DNA of 21,752 nt from Imperialibacter sp965651695. Lineage in GTDB: Bacteria; Bacteroidota; Bacteroidia; Cytophagales; Cyclobacteriaceae. The stretch spans positions 1 to 21,752 of the forward strand of contig CBFGTI010000095.1 in assembly GCA_965651695.1 (NCBI GenBank), written 5' to 3'. Below, piece by piece: positions 1 through 8,089 of the stretch (positions are counted from its first letter, which is position 1; every line of letters begins with the position of its first letter). Below the pieces are notes generated by a model that was given only the letters and a program-made list of their open reading frames with translations, made no database searches and was not told the DNA's origin. The translations under genes were made by a program, and so were the position numbers.

Positions 1-37
1 TTGGGGTGCAGCGCTGGCGAGGCAGCCACCCACAAGA

Positions 38-67
38 AAAAAGGTCGAACTTTCATCCGACCTTTTT
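38..67. terminator. Bidirectional hairpin terminator downstream of floA
   Basis: A perfect 10-bp inverted repeat (AAAAAGGTCG at 38-47 and its complement at 58-67) encloses a 10-base loop. The A-run on the left arm and T-run on the right arm give a U-tract in either direction, so it can stop transcripts from either strand. It sits 21 bases after the floA stop codon, where the minus-strand unit should end. Positions 1-37 hold nothing I can identify. Confidence 0.8.
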
Positions 68-87
68 GTGATGCAATTTAGGCATCG

Positions 88-1110
88 TTACTCTTTCTTT
101 TTAGAACTGCTTTTTGAGCTCCCTGAACCTGAAATAGATTCCCTCATTTCAGTGTCGGCTTTCACGTTTTGCATTTTGTAGTAGTCCATAATGCCCATGT
201 TGCCTTGCCTGAAAGCCTCTGCCATTGCTTTGGGCACTTCTGCCTCAGCTTCTATTACCTTAGCCCGCGCTTCCTGCGCTTTGGCTTTCATTTCCTGCTC
301 AAGAGCCACAGCCATAGCCCTTCTTTCTTCCGCTTTCGCTTCGGCTACTTTCAAGTCGGCAGAAGCCTGGTCGGTTTGGAGCTTTGCACCGATGTTGGCT
401 CCCACGTCAACGTCGGCAATATCGATGGAAAGAATCTCAAACGCAGTTCCGGCATCCAGACCCCTGGCAAGTACCAGCTTCGAAATCTTGTCTGGATTTT
501 CGAGTACGGCTTTGTGCGTAGCAGCAGAACCAATGGAGGTTACTATACCTTCGCCAACCCGCGCCAGGATGGTGTCTTCACCGGCGCCACCTACCAATTG
601 CTGAATGTTCGCCCTTACCGTTACTCTTGCTTTGGCTACAAGCTGGATACCATCGGCCGCTACAGCTGCCACCGACGGTGTATTAATTACTTTAGGATTT
701 ACTGATATCTGAACAGCCTCGAATACGTCTCTGCCTGCAAGATCAATAGCAGTTGCCTGTTTGAAGCTTAGGTTTATGTTTGCCTTATCTGCCGAAATTA
801 GCGCCCTGATTACCTGCGGCACATTTCCGCCAGCGAGATAATGTGTTTCAAGGTCCGACGTTTTCAGCGGTCTTTTTTCCTTGGTATGCTCGTCGGTAAT
901 AACGATACCGGCTTTAGTGGCGGTAATCAGGGAGTTGACTATCACACTTGGGGGCACTTTCCTGATTCGCATAAAAACGAGTTCAAGCAAGCCTACCCTC
1001 ACTCCGGAGAAAATAGCAGTGATCCAGAGGTTGACGGGCACAAAATACAGGAAAATAAAAAATCCTATAATAATGGCGAATACGACAAAAATGAGTGATA
1101 ATCCAGTCAT
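88..1110 (-). CDS. floA: Flotillin-like protein FloA (SPFH family)
   Basis: A 340-residue protein matching the bacterial flotillin-like FloA/YqfA family in length (about 330) and layout. A hydrophobic N-terminal membrane anchor (about residues 5-35) is followed by an SPFH-type domain, a helical region rich in Ala, Glu and Lys (AEAKAEERRAMAVALEQEMK and following, about 255-300) and a Ser/Lys-rich tail. The family is known to scaffold membrane microdomains. It lies 8 bases downstream of an NfeD-like gene on the same strand; NfeD-flotillin pairs are a well-known conserved arrangement and support the call. The ATG at 1108-1110 has an A/T-rich leader and no clear Shine-Dalgarno, which is normal for Bacteroidota. 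It ends just before the hairpin at 38-67. Confidence 0.93.
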   Translation of the reverse strand: MTGLSLIFVVFAIIIGFFIFLYFVPVNLWITAIFSGVRVGLLELVFMRIRKVPPSVIVNSLITATKAGIVITDEHTKEKRPLKTSDLETHYLAGGNVPQVIRALISADKANINLSFKQATAIDLAGRDVFEAVQISVNPKVINTPSVAAVAADGIQLVAKARVTVRANIQQLVGGAGEDTILARVGEGIVTSIGSAATHKAVLENPDKISKLVLARGLDAGTAFEILSIDIADVDVGANIGAKLQTDQASADLKVAEAKAEERRAMAVALEQEMKAKAQEARAKVIEAEAEVPKAMAEAFRQGNMGIMDYYKMQNVKADTEMRESISGSGSSKSSSKKKE

Positions 1111-1118
1111 CGGTATAT

Positions 1119-1592
1119 TTAATTTATGATTGATTCAACGTAAATTTTGCTATCGTCAATTTTAGCAATTCTGATTTGAGTGTCGGCGGGCAGGTAGTCG
1201 CCGTTGGTGCGAACTTCTATAATTTTGTCTCCAAAAATAGCATTTCCCATAGGTTTTAATGTTGAAATAGCTTTTCCCACATCGCCTACGTTCAGTACAA
1301 TAATATATTCCTGGTTCACCTTAGATTCAATAGCTGACTTTAGTGAGAAGCGATCCCAAACGCCATTTTTGAGGCTCACAACAATGGCAACAACTGCAAT
1401 TAGCACACTACAAACAGACACTATCGTACCCACTGTGTTCCCGAAATACTCGAAACTAAGATACAGACCTGAAAGGCCGAAGATGCATCCGAGTATACCG
1501 ATAATAGTAGTGCCGGGAATAAACACAATCTCGACGATTATAAGTATTATCCCGAATATTATCAGCCCCAGTACTGTGAACCATTCAATCAT
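1119..1592 (-). CDS. Short NfeD-like membrane protein
   Basis: 157 residues: three hydrophobic segments (about 5-28, 30-50 and 56-76), then a soluble C-terminal domain of about 75 residues ending in a beta-rich stretch (GDKIIEVRTNGDYLPADTQI) that fits the OB-fold of NfeD proteins. The N-terminal ClpP-like serine protease domain of long NfeD proteins is absent, so this is the short form. Pairing with floA (8-base gap, same strand) is the strongest evidence for identity; short NfeD proteins are thought to assist their partner flotillin, so a membrane-domain role is inferred. Transcription could come from the candidate promoter at 1611-1618 or from proS, which ends 61 bases upstream. Confidence 0.88.
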   Translation of the reverse strand: MIEWFTVLGLIIFGIILIIVEIVFIPGTTIIGILGCIFGLSGLYLSFEYFGNTVGTIVSVCSVLIAVVAIVVSLKNGVWDRFSLKSAIESKVNQEYIIVLNVGDVGKAISTLKPMGNAIFGDKIIEVRTNGDYLPADTQIRIAKIDDSKIYVESIIN

Positions 1593-1610
1593 AGGATGAT
1601 TTTCTCAGGA

Positions 1611-1618
1611 AAAATATA
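1611..1618 (-). promoter_or_regulatory. Candidate -7 box for the nfeD-floA unit
   Basis: On the minus strand this reads TATATTTT, one mismatch from the Bacteroidota -7 consensus TAnnTTTG. It lies 18 bases before the NfeD start codon, between proS and nfeD. I see no convincing -33 element, so the call is tentative. Confidence 0.3.
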
Positions 1619-1653
1619 AATTTTATTTGAGCTAACATAAGATAACCGGACAG

Positions 1654-3129
1654 TTAATATGCTCGGGCAAATATAACCCGCTGCTTCGAGGGCTTGCCTG
1701 TTACCATACAATTGCCTGCTTCTCCGGCTTCAGCCAACGGAATGCACCTGATAGTAGCTTTTGTTTCTTCCTTTACCAACTCTTCTGTAGCAACCGTTCC
1801 GTCCCAGTGGGCTAAAACAAAGCCACCTTTTTCCTCAATCACCTTCTTGAACTCCTCGTAGCTATCAACCTTCGAAATCATGCTTTGCCGGAAATCGAAT
1901 GCCTTTTTGTATATATTGTTTTGAATATCGTCGAGTAAAGTGACAATTCTACCGCTGAAGGAATCGTCAAGACTGATGACGGACTTTTCCAGCGTGTCTC
2001 TTCGGGCAACTTCCACGGTGCTGTTTTCGATGTCTTTAGGGCCGATTGCCAGTCGGAGCGGCACACCTTTGAGTTCATATTCGGCAAATTTCCAGCCGGG
2101 CTTATGAGTGTCTCTGTCGTCGAACCTGACCGATACACCCGCCTTCCTTAAGTCTTCCATCAATTTTTTCACGACTCCGGCTATTTCGCTGCGTTGCTCG
2201 TCGGTCTTGTATATAGGGACAATTATAACCTGATAAGGTGCAAGTTTTGGAGGTAAAACGAGGCCGTTGTCGTCGGAGTGGGCCATGATGAGCGCACCCA
2301 TGAGCCTGGTACTTACACCCCAGCTTGTGCCCCATACATGCTCCAGGCCGCCATCCTTTGTCTGAAACTTGACATCAAATGCCTTTGCAAAATTCTGTCC
2401 CAAAAAGTGGGAGGTTCCAGCCTGGAGTGCCTTGCCGTCTTGCATCAGGGCTTCAATGCAGTAGGTTTCCAGCGCACCCGCAAACCGTTCGTTTTCAGAC
2501 TTTACTCCCTTGATAACCGGAAGTGCCATAAAACTCTCAGCAAATTCAGCATACACACCAAGCATTCTTTCTGTTTCTTCAATTGCCTCCTCTTTGCTGG
2601 CATGGGCGGTATGCCCCTCCTGCCAGAGAAACTCAGCGGTACGGAGGAAAAGCCTCGTTCTCATTTCCCATCGAACAACATTTGCCCATTGATTAATGAG
2701 CAAGGGGAGATCGCGATAAGACTGGATCCAGTTTTTATAGGTGCTCCAGATAACTGTCTCAGAGGTTGGGCGTACGATCAGTTCTTCCTCCAGCTTGGCA
2801 TCCGGATCGACCACCACGCCACCTTTGCCGTCGGCTTTTAAGCGGTAATGGGTTACTACGGCACATTCCTTAGCAAATCCTTCAACATGAGCCGCTTCTT
2901 TACTCAAAAATGACTTTGGTATGAACAATGGGAAGTAAGCGTTGGTATGGCCGGTTTCTTTAAACATCCGGTCAAGCTCTTGCTGCATTTTCTCCCAAAT
3001 AGCGTAGCCATAGGGTTTTATTACCATGCAACCCCTAACTGCCGAATTCTCAGCCAGATCGGCCTTTTTTACCAGTTCGTTATACCACAATGAATAGTCT
3101 TCGCTCCGTTTAGGTAATCCCTTGCTCAT
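1654..3129 (-). CDS. proS: Prolyl-tRNA synthetase, type 3 (class II)
   Basis: Charges tRNA-Pro with proline in the cytoplasm. The 491-residue length, lack of the long bacterial insertion domain, and C-terminal extension ending in Tyr (KQRVIFARAY) fit the archaeal/eukaryote-like ProS type 3 common in Bacteroidota. Class II motif 2 is visible as VVRWEMRTRLFLRTAEFLWQ, preceded by RPTSETVIW; the anticodon-binding domain starts near LAPYQVIIVPIY. I chose the ATG at 3129: the reading frame extends two codons further only to a TTG at 3135, and the ATG gives a normal MSKGLPKR start. It is the first gene of a minus-strand run that continues to nfeD and floA. A good -7 box lies at 3185-3192. No truncation or frameshift is seen. 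Confidence 0.96.
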   Translation of the reverse strand: MSKGLPKRSEDYSLWYNELVKKADLAENSAVRGCMVIKPYGYAIWEKMQQELDRMFKETGHTNAYFPLFIPKSFLSKEAAHVEGFAKECAVVTHYRLKADGKGGVVVDPDAKLEEELIVRPTSETVIWSTYKNWIQSYRDLPLLINQWANVVRWEMRTRLFLRTAEFLWQEGHTAHASKEEAIEETERMLGVYAEFAESFMALPVIKGVKSENERFAGALETYCIEALMQDGKALQAGTSHFLGQNFAKAFDVKFQTKDGGLEHVWGTSWGVSTRLMGALIMAHSDDNGLVLPPKLAPYQVIIVPIYKTDEQRSEIAGVVKKLMEDLRKAGVSVRFDDRDTHKPGWKFAEYELKGVPLRLAIGPKDIENSTVEVARRDTLEKSVISLDDSFSGRIVTLLDDIQNNIYKKAFDFRQSMISKVDSYEEFKKVIEEKGGFVLAHWDGTVATEELVKEETKATIRCIPLAEAGEAGNCMVTGKPSKQRVIFARAY

Positions 3130-3184
3130 TTTCAAAATTGAATTTTGGTATAGATATTGCTTAAATTGTAATTGTTAAGGATCG

Positions 3185-3192
3185 CAAATATA
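3185..3192 (-). promoter_or_regulatory. Candidate proS promoter -7 box
   Basis: Minus-strand TATATTTG is an exact match to the Bacteroidota TAnnTTTG box, about 56 bases ahead of the proS ATG. A TTTC about 23 bases further upstream is a weak -33 candidate. The box lies inside a 7-bp perfect inverted repeat, GTTAAGG (3174-3180) with CCTTAAC (3221-3227), which may be coincidence or an operator. Confidence 0.45.
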
Positions 3193-3263
3193 AGCGAATG
3201 CAAGGAAACCCACCTGAAACCCTTAACGTTGTTTTTTAACAGTAACAAAAGAAAGGTATTGCA

Positions 3264-4904
3264 ATGAAAAGGTTTACAGACAACACGCAACTTAACACAG
3301 TTTTAATGCTGGGGGCATTCCTTTTAGCAATGCCTTTTGTTAGCAATGCGCAAACCTCGAAAGAGTTTGACGACCTCTATTTTACTAAAGCCGACAGGGT
3401 GCAGGTAAAATATGCTACTGACGACGAGGGTAATAAAATAAGTCAGTCGCAGGCAACGTACCAATCGTACAACAACAATACTTACGAGCCCACCTACTCA
3501 GCCAAAACGGTGAACCCCGAATACATTGCAAAATACAAGAGTGCCTCCCGCGAGAGCGTGCAGGAACAGCTTGATGAGCAAAGTGAGCTGGATTCACAGG
3601 AGAACCCCAACTACAGCAGCGAAGATTACTTTGTTGAAGATTATGACCAGGGCTATTCAACCTCGGGAGCTACTGTAGTAAACATATATAACGGGGGTGG
3701 CTGGAACTGGAGACCCTATAATAATTTCGCCTTCAGTTCGTGGAATAGCCCTTTTTGGAACCCCGGATGGGGATTTTCGATAGGATATTCTTTTGGATGG
3801 GGCGGATTTGGCTGGAATAGCTGGTATGGTTCTCCCTGGGGTTTTTATGATCCATGGTTTGGGCCTTCCTACGGCTTTTACGACCCCTGGTTTGGACCGT
3901 CGTGGGGTTATGGGTCGTGGGGCCGCTGGAACCGCTGGAACAACCCTTACTACGGCGGCTGGGGTTATAATAGCTGGGCCTACAACACAGGCTTTCACGA
4001 TGGCTATTATGTAGGCAAAAAGGTAGGGTTGAATGCCAGAAATGTGGTAAGAGGCGGCCGGGTAAATCGAAGTGCTGTAGCTGGCACTACTTATGCCAGC
4101 AACGGAGTGTCGTCGAGGTACAGAAATGCGAATGTACAAAATGTGACCGGTTCAAGAGATGCGTCGCAAGGCACACGGGGCCGGACTGTTTCATCCGCCA
4201 ACTCAAGAGATTACTCGGGAACCCAGAATGAGTACTTCCAGAGATCGAGAATGGGCTACACTTCCGGCTTAGGCACAAGCGATCGCAATACCCGGGCTGT
4301 AACAGAAAGAGCTTCCAGCCGGACCTCCGCAAGAGACTCGTACTCCGACAATGTCCGCTCAAGAAACTCGTATACGCCTGCGGCAAATAGCAGGTCGACA
4401 GACAGGACAATTGAACCAAGCAGGTCCAGAACTATAGTTCCGGGTACGAATGAAAGATCGGGTAGTGGCTCCGAGTTCAGAGGAGTGAACCCGGCCAACA
4501 GCAGAAGTTCTGATACACAAAGAAGCCGTCAGGTTGACCCCGGAAATAATAGCCGCACAAGAACTAACAACTCATACAGTGCTCCGGCGCCTTCCAGAGA
4601 ATCGTACACACCACCAAAAAGATCCGGAGGTAATTCCTACTCGGCGCCTTCTTACAGAAATAGCGGATCGGGAGGAAATAGCAACAGCAGAAGCAACTCG
4701 GGTTTTTCTGCTCCCAGCAGATCGTCTTCAGGTAGCAGCTACTCAGCCCCCAGCAGGAGCAGTTCGTCTGGCAGCAGTTTTTCTGCACCTAGCAGAAGCT
4801 CGTCGCCGAGCTATTCGGCCCCAAGCCGGAGTTCGGGCAGCAGTAGCGGCGGATCGAGATCAGGCGGATCTTCCAGCGGCGGATCAAGAAGGGGCGGGAA
4901 CTGA
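3264..4904 (+). CDS. Secreted low-complexity Trp/Gly/Tyr- and Ser/Arg-rich protein
   Basis: 546 residues with a signal peptide (1-30, ending SNAQ). Residues 31-135 are polar and acidic. Residues 140-250 are extremely rich in Trp, Gly, Tyr, Phe and Asn and contain an 11-residue tandem repeat, YGFYDPWFGPS-like, near 192-213. From about 260 to the end the chain is disordered Ser/Arg/Asn/Tyr sequence with many SYSAPSRSSS-type repeats and a Gly/Ser/Arg tail. I recognise no enzyme domain; similar Bacteroidota proteins tend to carry uninformative names. Export is clear; a structural, adhesive or envelope-associated role is only inference. ATG at 3264 has AGAAAGG a few bases upstream. The FadL-type gene follows after 25 bases, so the two are probably co-transcribed. 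Confidence 0.85.
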   Translation: MKRFTDNTQLNTVLMLGAFLLAMPFVSNAQTSKEFDDLYFTKADRVQVKYATDDEGNKISQSQATYQSYNNNTYEPTYSAKTVNPEYIAKYKSASRESVQEQLDEQSELDSQENPNYSSEDYFVEDYDQGYSTSGATVVNIYNGGGWNWRPYNNFAFSSWNSPFWNPGWGFSIGYSFGWGGFGWNSWYGSPWGFYDPWFGPSYGFYDPWFGPSWGYGSWGRWNRWNNPYYGGWGYNSWAYNTGFHDGYYVGKKVGLNARNVVRGGRVNRSAVAGTTYASNGVSSRYRNANVQNVTGSRDASQGTRGRTVSSANSRDYSGTQNEYFQRSRMGYTSGLGTSDRNTRAVTERASSRTSARDSYSDNVRSRNSYTPAANSRSTDRTIEPSRSRTIVPGTNERSGSGSEFRGVNPANSRSSDTQRSRQVDPGNNSRTRTNNSYSAPAPSRESYTPPKRSGGNSYSAPSYRNSGSGGNSNSRSNSGFSAPSRSSSGSSYSAPSRSSSSGSSFSAPSRSSSPSYSAPSRSSGSSSGGSRSGGSSSGGSRRGGN

Positions 4905-4929
4905 GTTAACTTAACTGAAACTTGAAGCG

Positions 4930-6450
4930 ATGAAGAATTTGAGACTCGTATGGGTGAGTGTACTATTGCTGTTGGGTGTGGTAAGCAGCCAGGCGCAAAT
5001 TGAAAACGGCTCTTTTGGGTATTACACCGATGCTCTACGATTCAGCAGATTATCTTCAAATACCGGTACTGCCAGGATGCAGGCCATAGGGGGTGCGAAT
5101 GCTGCATTAGGCGGCGACATTACATCGGCGGCGACAAATCCTGCAGGGTTGGGTTTTTTTAACCGGTCAGTTATAGTGTTTACACCTACGCTCAACTTCC
5201 ATACCTCGGAGGCGGAATACTTTGGCGAGACAACAGATAACTTTATTAACAACTTCAATCTAAACACGCTCGGGGCAGTGTTCAACTTCTCGAAAGGGGA
5301 TTTTTCGCAGCAAAAATTTAAGGGAGGATCGTTCGCTATCAATTTTCAGAGAATTAACGATTTCTATAACGAGTTTACCTACGAGGCCTACAACGACAAT
5401 AATTCAATCATCGATTATTTCCTGGAGCAGGCCAATGGCATTCCGGTAAACGACATTGGCAACAGAGGCCTGGTAAGCCTGGCTTATTACAACTTCCTTA
5501 TTAATCCGGTGCCCGACGAGAATGGGATATACGATTCGTTCGTGCTGGGGTATCCGAGGCAGCGGGAAACAGTGCGGTCGATAGGGGGGCAAAACCAATG
5601 GAGTTTTTCCTATGGCGGAAACTACGATGATAAGCTGTACTTCGGCGTGGGGCTCGGATTGGTGAGCCTGAGGTATAAAAACACTAAGAGATACGAAGAA
5701 GATAGCTTTTACGACTTTCAGGCTGGAGCTGATGATGAATCCATTAACAGTCTTGCAGCCAGGGAAACCCTGGAGATCAATGGTGGCGGGGTCAACGGTA
5801 CCTTTGGACTCATTTATAGGCCGCTGGATGTAGTGAGAGTAGGAGTTTCGTACACCACTCCCACGTTGTATAACCTGAATGAGCAAAGTTCTTCGTCGTT
5901 GGCTACGTCGTACAACAACTACTATTTTGCCCCTGAGGATACTGTTTTAGGAAGTTTGTCGTCTGAGAGTGAAATTTTGGAGTCGGTTTACCAGATGTCG
6001 ACGCCAGGCAGGCTAACCGCGGGTGTGGCTGTGTTTGCCGGCAAGCTTGGGTTTGTATCAGCTGATGTGGAATGGGTGAATTACGCAACCGCGCGGTTGA
6101 AGTCTGATGACTTTTCAGCGTCAGCCGACAACCGCTCGATTGGCAATCTGTACAGGTCTGCTCTCAATTACAGGCTGGGTGCCGAAGCCCGTCTCGACAT
6201 ATTCAGAATAAGAGGCGGATACGTGCTCTATGGTGACCCCTACGAAGACTCTACCTATTCGGTAGGTGCGCAACAGGCTGTTTCAGGAGGAGTTGGCATT
6301 TTGATACGAAACTTTTTCGCCGACCTAGGGGTGGTAAGTACTTTCGGCAGCTCTACCTATTCGCCCTATGTAATAAGCCAGGGCACGCCCGAAGTATCTG
6401 TTGGCAACAGGAGTACCCGTGCCTTATTAACGGTAGGCTTCTCTTTCTGA
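4930..6450 (+). CDS. OmpP1/FadL/TodX-family outer membrane protein
   Basis: 506 residues: signal peptide (1-23, ending SQAQ), then a long alternating beta-strand pattern and a C-terminal aromatic residue (LLTVGFSF), as expected for an outer membrane barrel. The N-terminal part has the TNPAGLGFF stretch that matches the NPA-type motif of FadL-family transporters. The family imports hydrophobic compounds such as fatty acids or aromatics; which substrate is used here cannot be read from sequence. It lies 25 bases after the secreted low-complexity gene and converges on aroK with 16 bases between stop codons. A gliding or secretion-associated FadL-like role is an alternative. Confidence 0.85.
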   Translation: MKNLRLVWVSVLLLLGVVSSQAQIENGSFGYYTDALRFSRLSSNTGTARMQAIGGANAALGGDITSAATNPAGLGFFNRSVIVFTPTLNFHTSEAEYFGETTDNFINNFNLNTLGAVFNFSKGDFSQQKFKGGSFAINFQRINDFYNEFTYEAYNDNNSIIDYFLEQANGIPVNDIGNRGLVSLAYYNFLINPVPDENGIYDSFVLGYPRQRETVRSIGGQNQWSFSYGGNYDDKLYFGVGLGLVSLRYKNTKRYEEDSFYDFQAGADDESINSLAARETLEINGGGVNGTFGLIYRPLDVVRVGVSYTTPTLYNLNEQSSSSLATSYNNYYFAPEDTVLGSLSSESEILESVYQMSTPGRLTAGVAVFAGKLGFVSADVEWVNYATARLKSDDFSASADNRSIGNLYRSALNYRLGAEARLDIFRIRGGYVLYGDPYEDSTYSVGAQQAVSGGVGILIRNFFADLGVVSTFGSSTYSPYVISQGTPEVSVGNRSTRALLTVGFSF

Positions 6451-6466
6451 TCGACTCAACCACAAA

Positions 6467-6991
6467 CTAAAGGCTTGACAAAATGGCGGCGACTATTTGC
6501 GGTGGCGCCAGCGTGTCAGTTTCGACAATGATATCTGCCTGGGCATAGAAGGGCAAACGCCAGCTGAACCTCTCTTTTAAAGATTTAGCCAGATTTTCAG
6601 ATGGCAGATTTTTGAACAGCGGGCGCACACCATTTTGAACAGACGCCCGGGAAGCGAGTGCTTGCCACGACACTTTCAAGTAGCAGGTTTTTCCTGCTCC
6701 TTGCATTTTGGCCATATTATCATAAAAGCAAGGCGTGCCTCCTCCCACGGAAACAATGGCGACTTCTTTTCTTTCAATTAACGCATGCAGGCAAGTGGCT
6801 TCACACTTTCGAAAATAGTCCTCCCCTTTTTTTTCGAAAATATCTTTAATTGAAGTCCCTTCTCTTTTGACAATTTCGTCGTCCAGGTCGATAAACGGAA
6901 GCTGCAAACGGGTGCTCAGTTCCCGGCCAATAGTTGTTTTACCCGCGCCAGGCAGACCAATAAGGAAAACAAATTTTGGCACCGCCCCCAT
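6467..6991 (-). CDS. aroK: Shikimate kinase
   Basis: Phosphorylates shikimate at the 3-hydroxyl with ATP in the chorismate pathway. At 174 residues it has the normal length. Visible motifs: Walker A GLPGAGKTT (12-20), the substrate-binding acidic pair in FIDLDDEI (33-40), FRKCE with the shikimate-binding Arg (R61), the triple glycine VGGGTPC (82-88), and the lid Arg in GVRPLF (R123). The gene begins 3 bases after the stop of the MauE/DoxX gene, so it is the last gene of a translationally coupled three-gene unit. Its product feeds chorismate and hence PABA, the substrate of FolP encoded divergently from this unit. Confidence 0.95.
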   Translation of the reverse strand: MGAVPKFVFLIGLPGAGKTTIGRELSTRLQLPFIDLDDEIVKREGTSIKDIFEKKGEDYFRKCEATCLHALIERKEVAIVSVGGGTPCFYDNMAKMQGAGKTCYLKVSWQALASRASVQNGVRPLFKNLPSENLAKSLKERFSWRLPFYAQADIIVETDTLAPPQIVAAILSSL

Positions 6992-6994
6992 TTC

Positions 6995-8089
6995 CTACCT
7001 GAGCAAGCTTTGCACTTCGCTGGCGGAAGGCACATCGTTATAGTGCCATTTGCCTTTTACTACACCATCTTTCATTAAAAAGAGACCTGGATTGGACCTG
7101 ATGATTGTTTTAAGCACAGTGGCATCCGAGAAATAATAAGGCACGGCCAACTGCACTTCGTGCCGGAAAGCTTCGAAAGTAGCCGGGTCGGAAGCAGTAA
7201 GCGCCCATACTTCCACTTGGCCGGCCAAATCGCCGACAAGTTCGTTTATGTCTGAAAATGATTCTTTATCAGCCTTTTTTACGTCGTAGGCGATAAGAAA
7301 AAGCTTGTTGCCGGTGAATGTCTCCTGGGTAAAGTCGCCGTCGTCGTTCCACACGGAATAGTCGGTAATTTTAGGCTGCACCTCCGGATTAAGTACCACC
7401 ATTTCTTTAAAAGTGTACGACTTATCAGTAGGGTATTCCTGCAGGCGAACCTCCTTGCCGTCCTTCAGCATCACGTATTCATACTTCAGCTCGCCCGACG
7501 GCTCCATTAGCTCCGGAATGGTATTGCCGATTTTGTACGCCCGGAAATCGATAAAGGGCAAATGACGGATGGCGTATATGCCCACAAAAAGACAAAGTGC
7601 GGTTGATCCTGCAATTGCAAGGTCTTTACCCATGCCCTTCGACGAATTTCGTTCGAGCTCTTTCCGGTTGACGAACAGAAAGACTATGAGCACGAGCAGA
7701 ATGATATCCTTAGTGAAGGATTCCCACGGCGTAAGTTTAATGGCATCGCCAAAGCAACCGCAGTCGGTTACCTTGTTGAAGTAAGCTGAGTAAAAGGTAA
7801 GGAAAGTGAAAAATACGATGAGCACAAGCAATATCCAGTAGGTAGGCCTTATCCGGTAATTGAGCAATACAGCAATGCCCAGCACCACCTCCAGCACGCA
7901 TAAGAAGAGCGCCAAAGGAAGTGCAATAGGAACAAAAAGATGGAAAAAGGAGGCGATGTCGCTCGAGAACACCTCGAAATACTCCTCTAGCTTAATGGCC
8001 GTACCAACGGGATCGTTGAGCTTAATAGCGCCGGAGAAAATAAATAAACCACCGACAAGGTATCTGGAAACTAATAATAGCCACTTCAT
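6995..8089 (-). CDS. DoxX/MauE-type membrane protein with thioredoxin-like C-terminal domain
   Basis: 364 residues. The N-terminal half has about four to five membrane segments, the DoxX-type opening FSGAIKLNDPVG (18-29) and a DCGCFGD motif with C110 and C112 typical of MauE-like proteins, which are linked to disulfide or redox chemistry. The C-terminal half (about 190-364) looks like a thioredoxin fold in its beta-alpha pattern (KLFLIAYDV, QVEVWALTAS, GLFLMKDGVVKGKW) but contains no cysteine, so it cannot be a classical CxxC oxidoreductase. This matches the Bacteroidetes family called BT_3928. It overlaps the DUF1599 stop by 4 bases (ATGA) and leads into aroK after 3 bases. Function is unproven; a membrane redox role is inferred. 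Confidence 0.85.
   Translation of the reverse strand: MKWLLLVSRYLVGGLFIFSGAIKLNDPVGTAIKLEEYFEVFSSDIASFFHLFVPIALPLALFLCVLEVVLGIAVLLNYRIRPTYWILLVLIVFFTFLTFYSAYFNKVTDCGCFGDAIKLTPWESFTKDIILLVLIVFLFVNRKELERNSSKGMGKDLAIAGSTALCLFVGIYAIRHLPFIDFRAYKIGNTIPELMEPSGELKYEYVMLKDGKEVRLQEYPTDKSYTFKEMVVLNPEVQPKITDYSVWNDDGDFTQETFTGNKLFLIAYDVKKADKESFSDINELVGDLAGQVEVWALTASDPATFEAFRHEVQLAVPYYFSDATVLKTIIRSNPGLFLMKDGVVKGKWHYNDVPSASEVQSLLR

Noticed and set aside
4534..4914. 126-codon frame inside the Ser/Arg-rich gene, and a 160-codon antisense frame at 3657-4139
   Set aside because: Both are shadows produced by the repetitive codon pattern of the real low-complexity gene.
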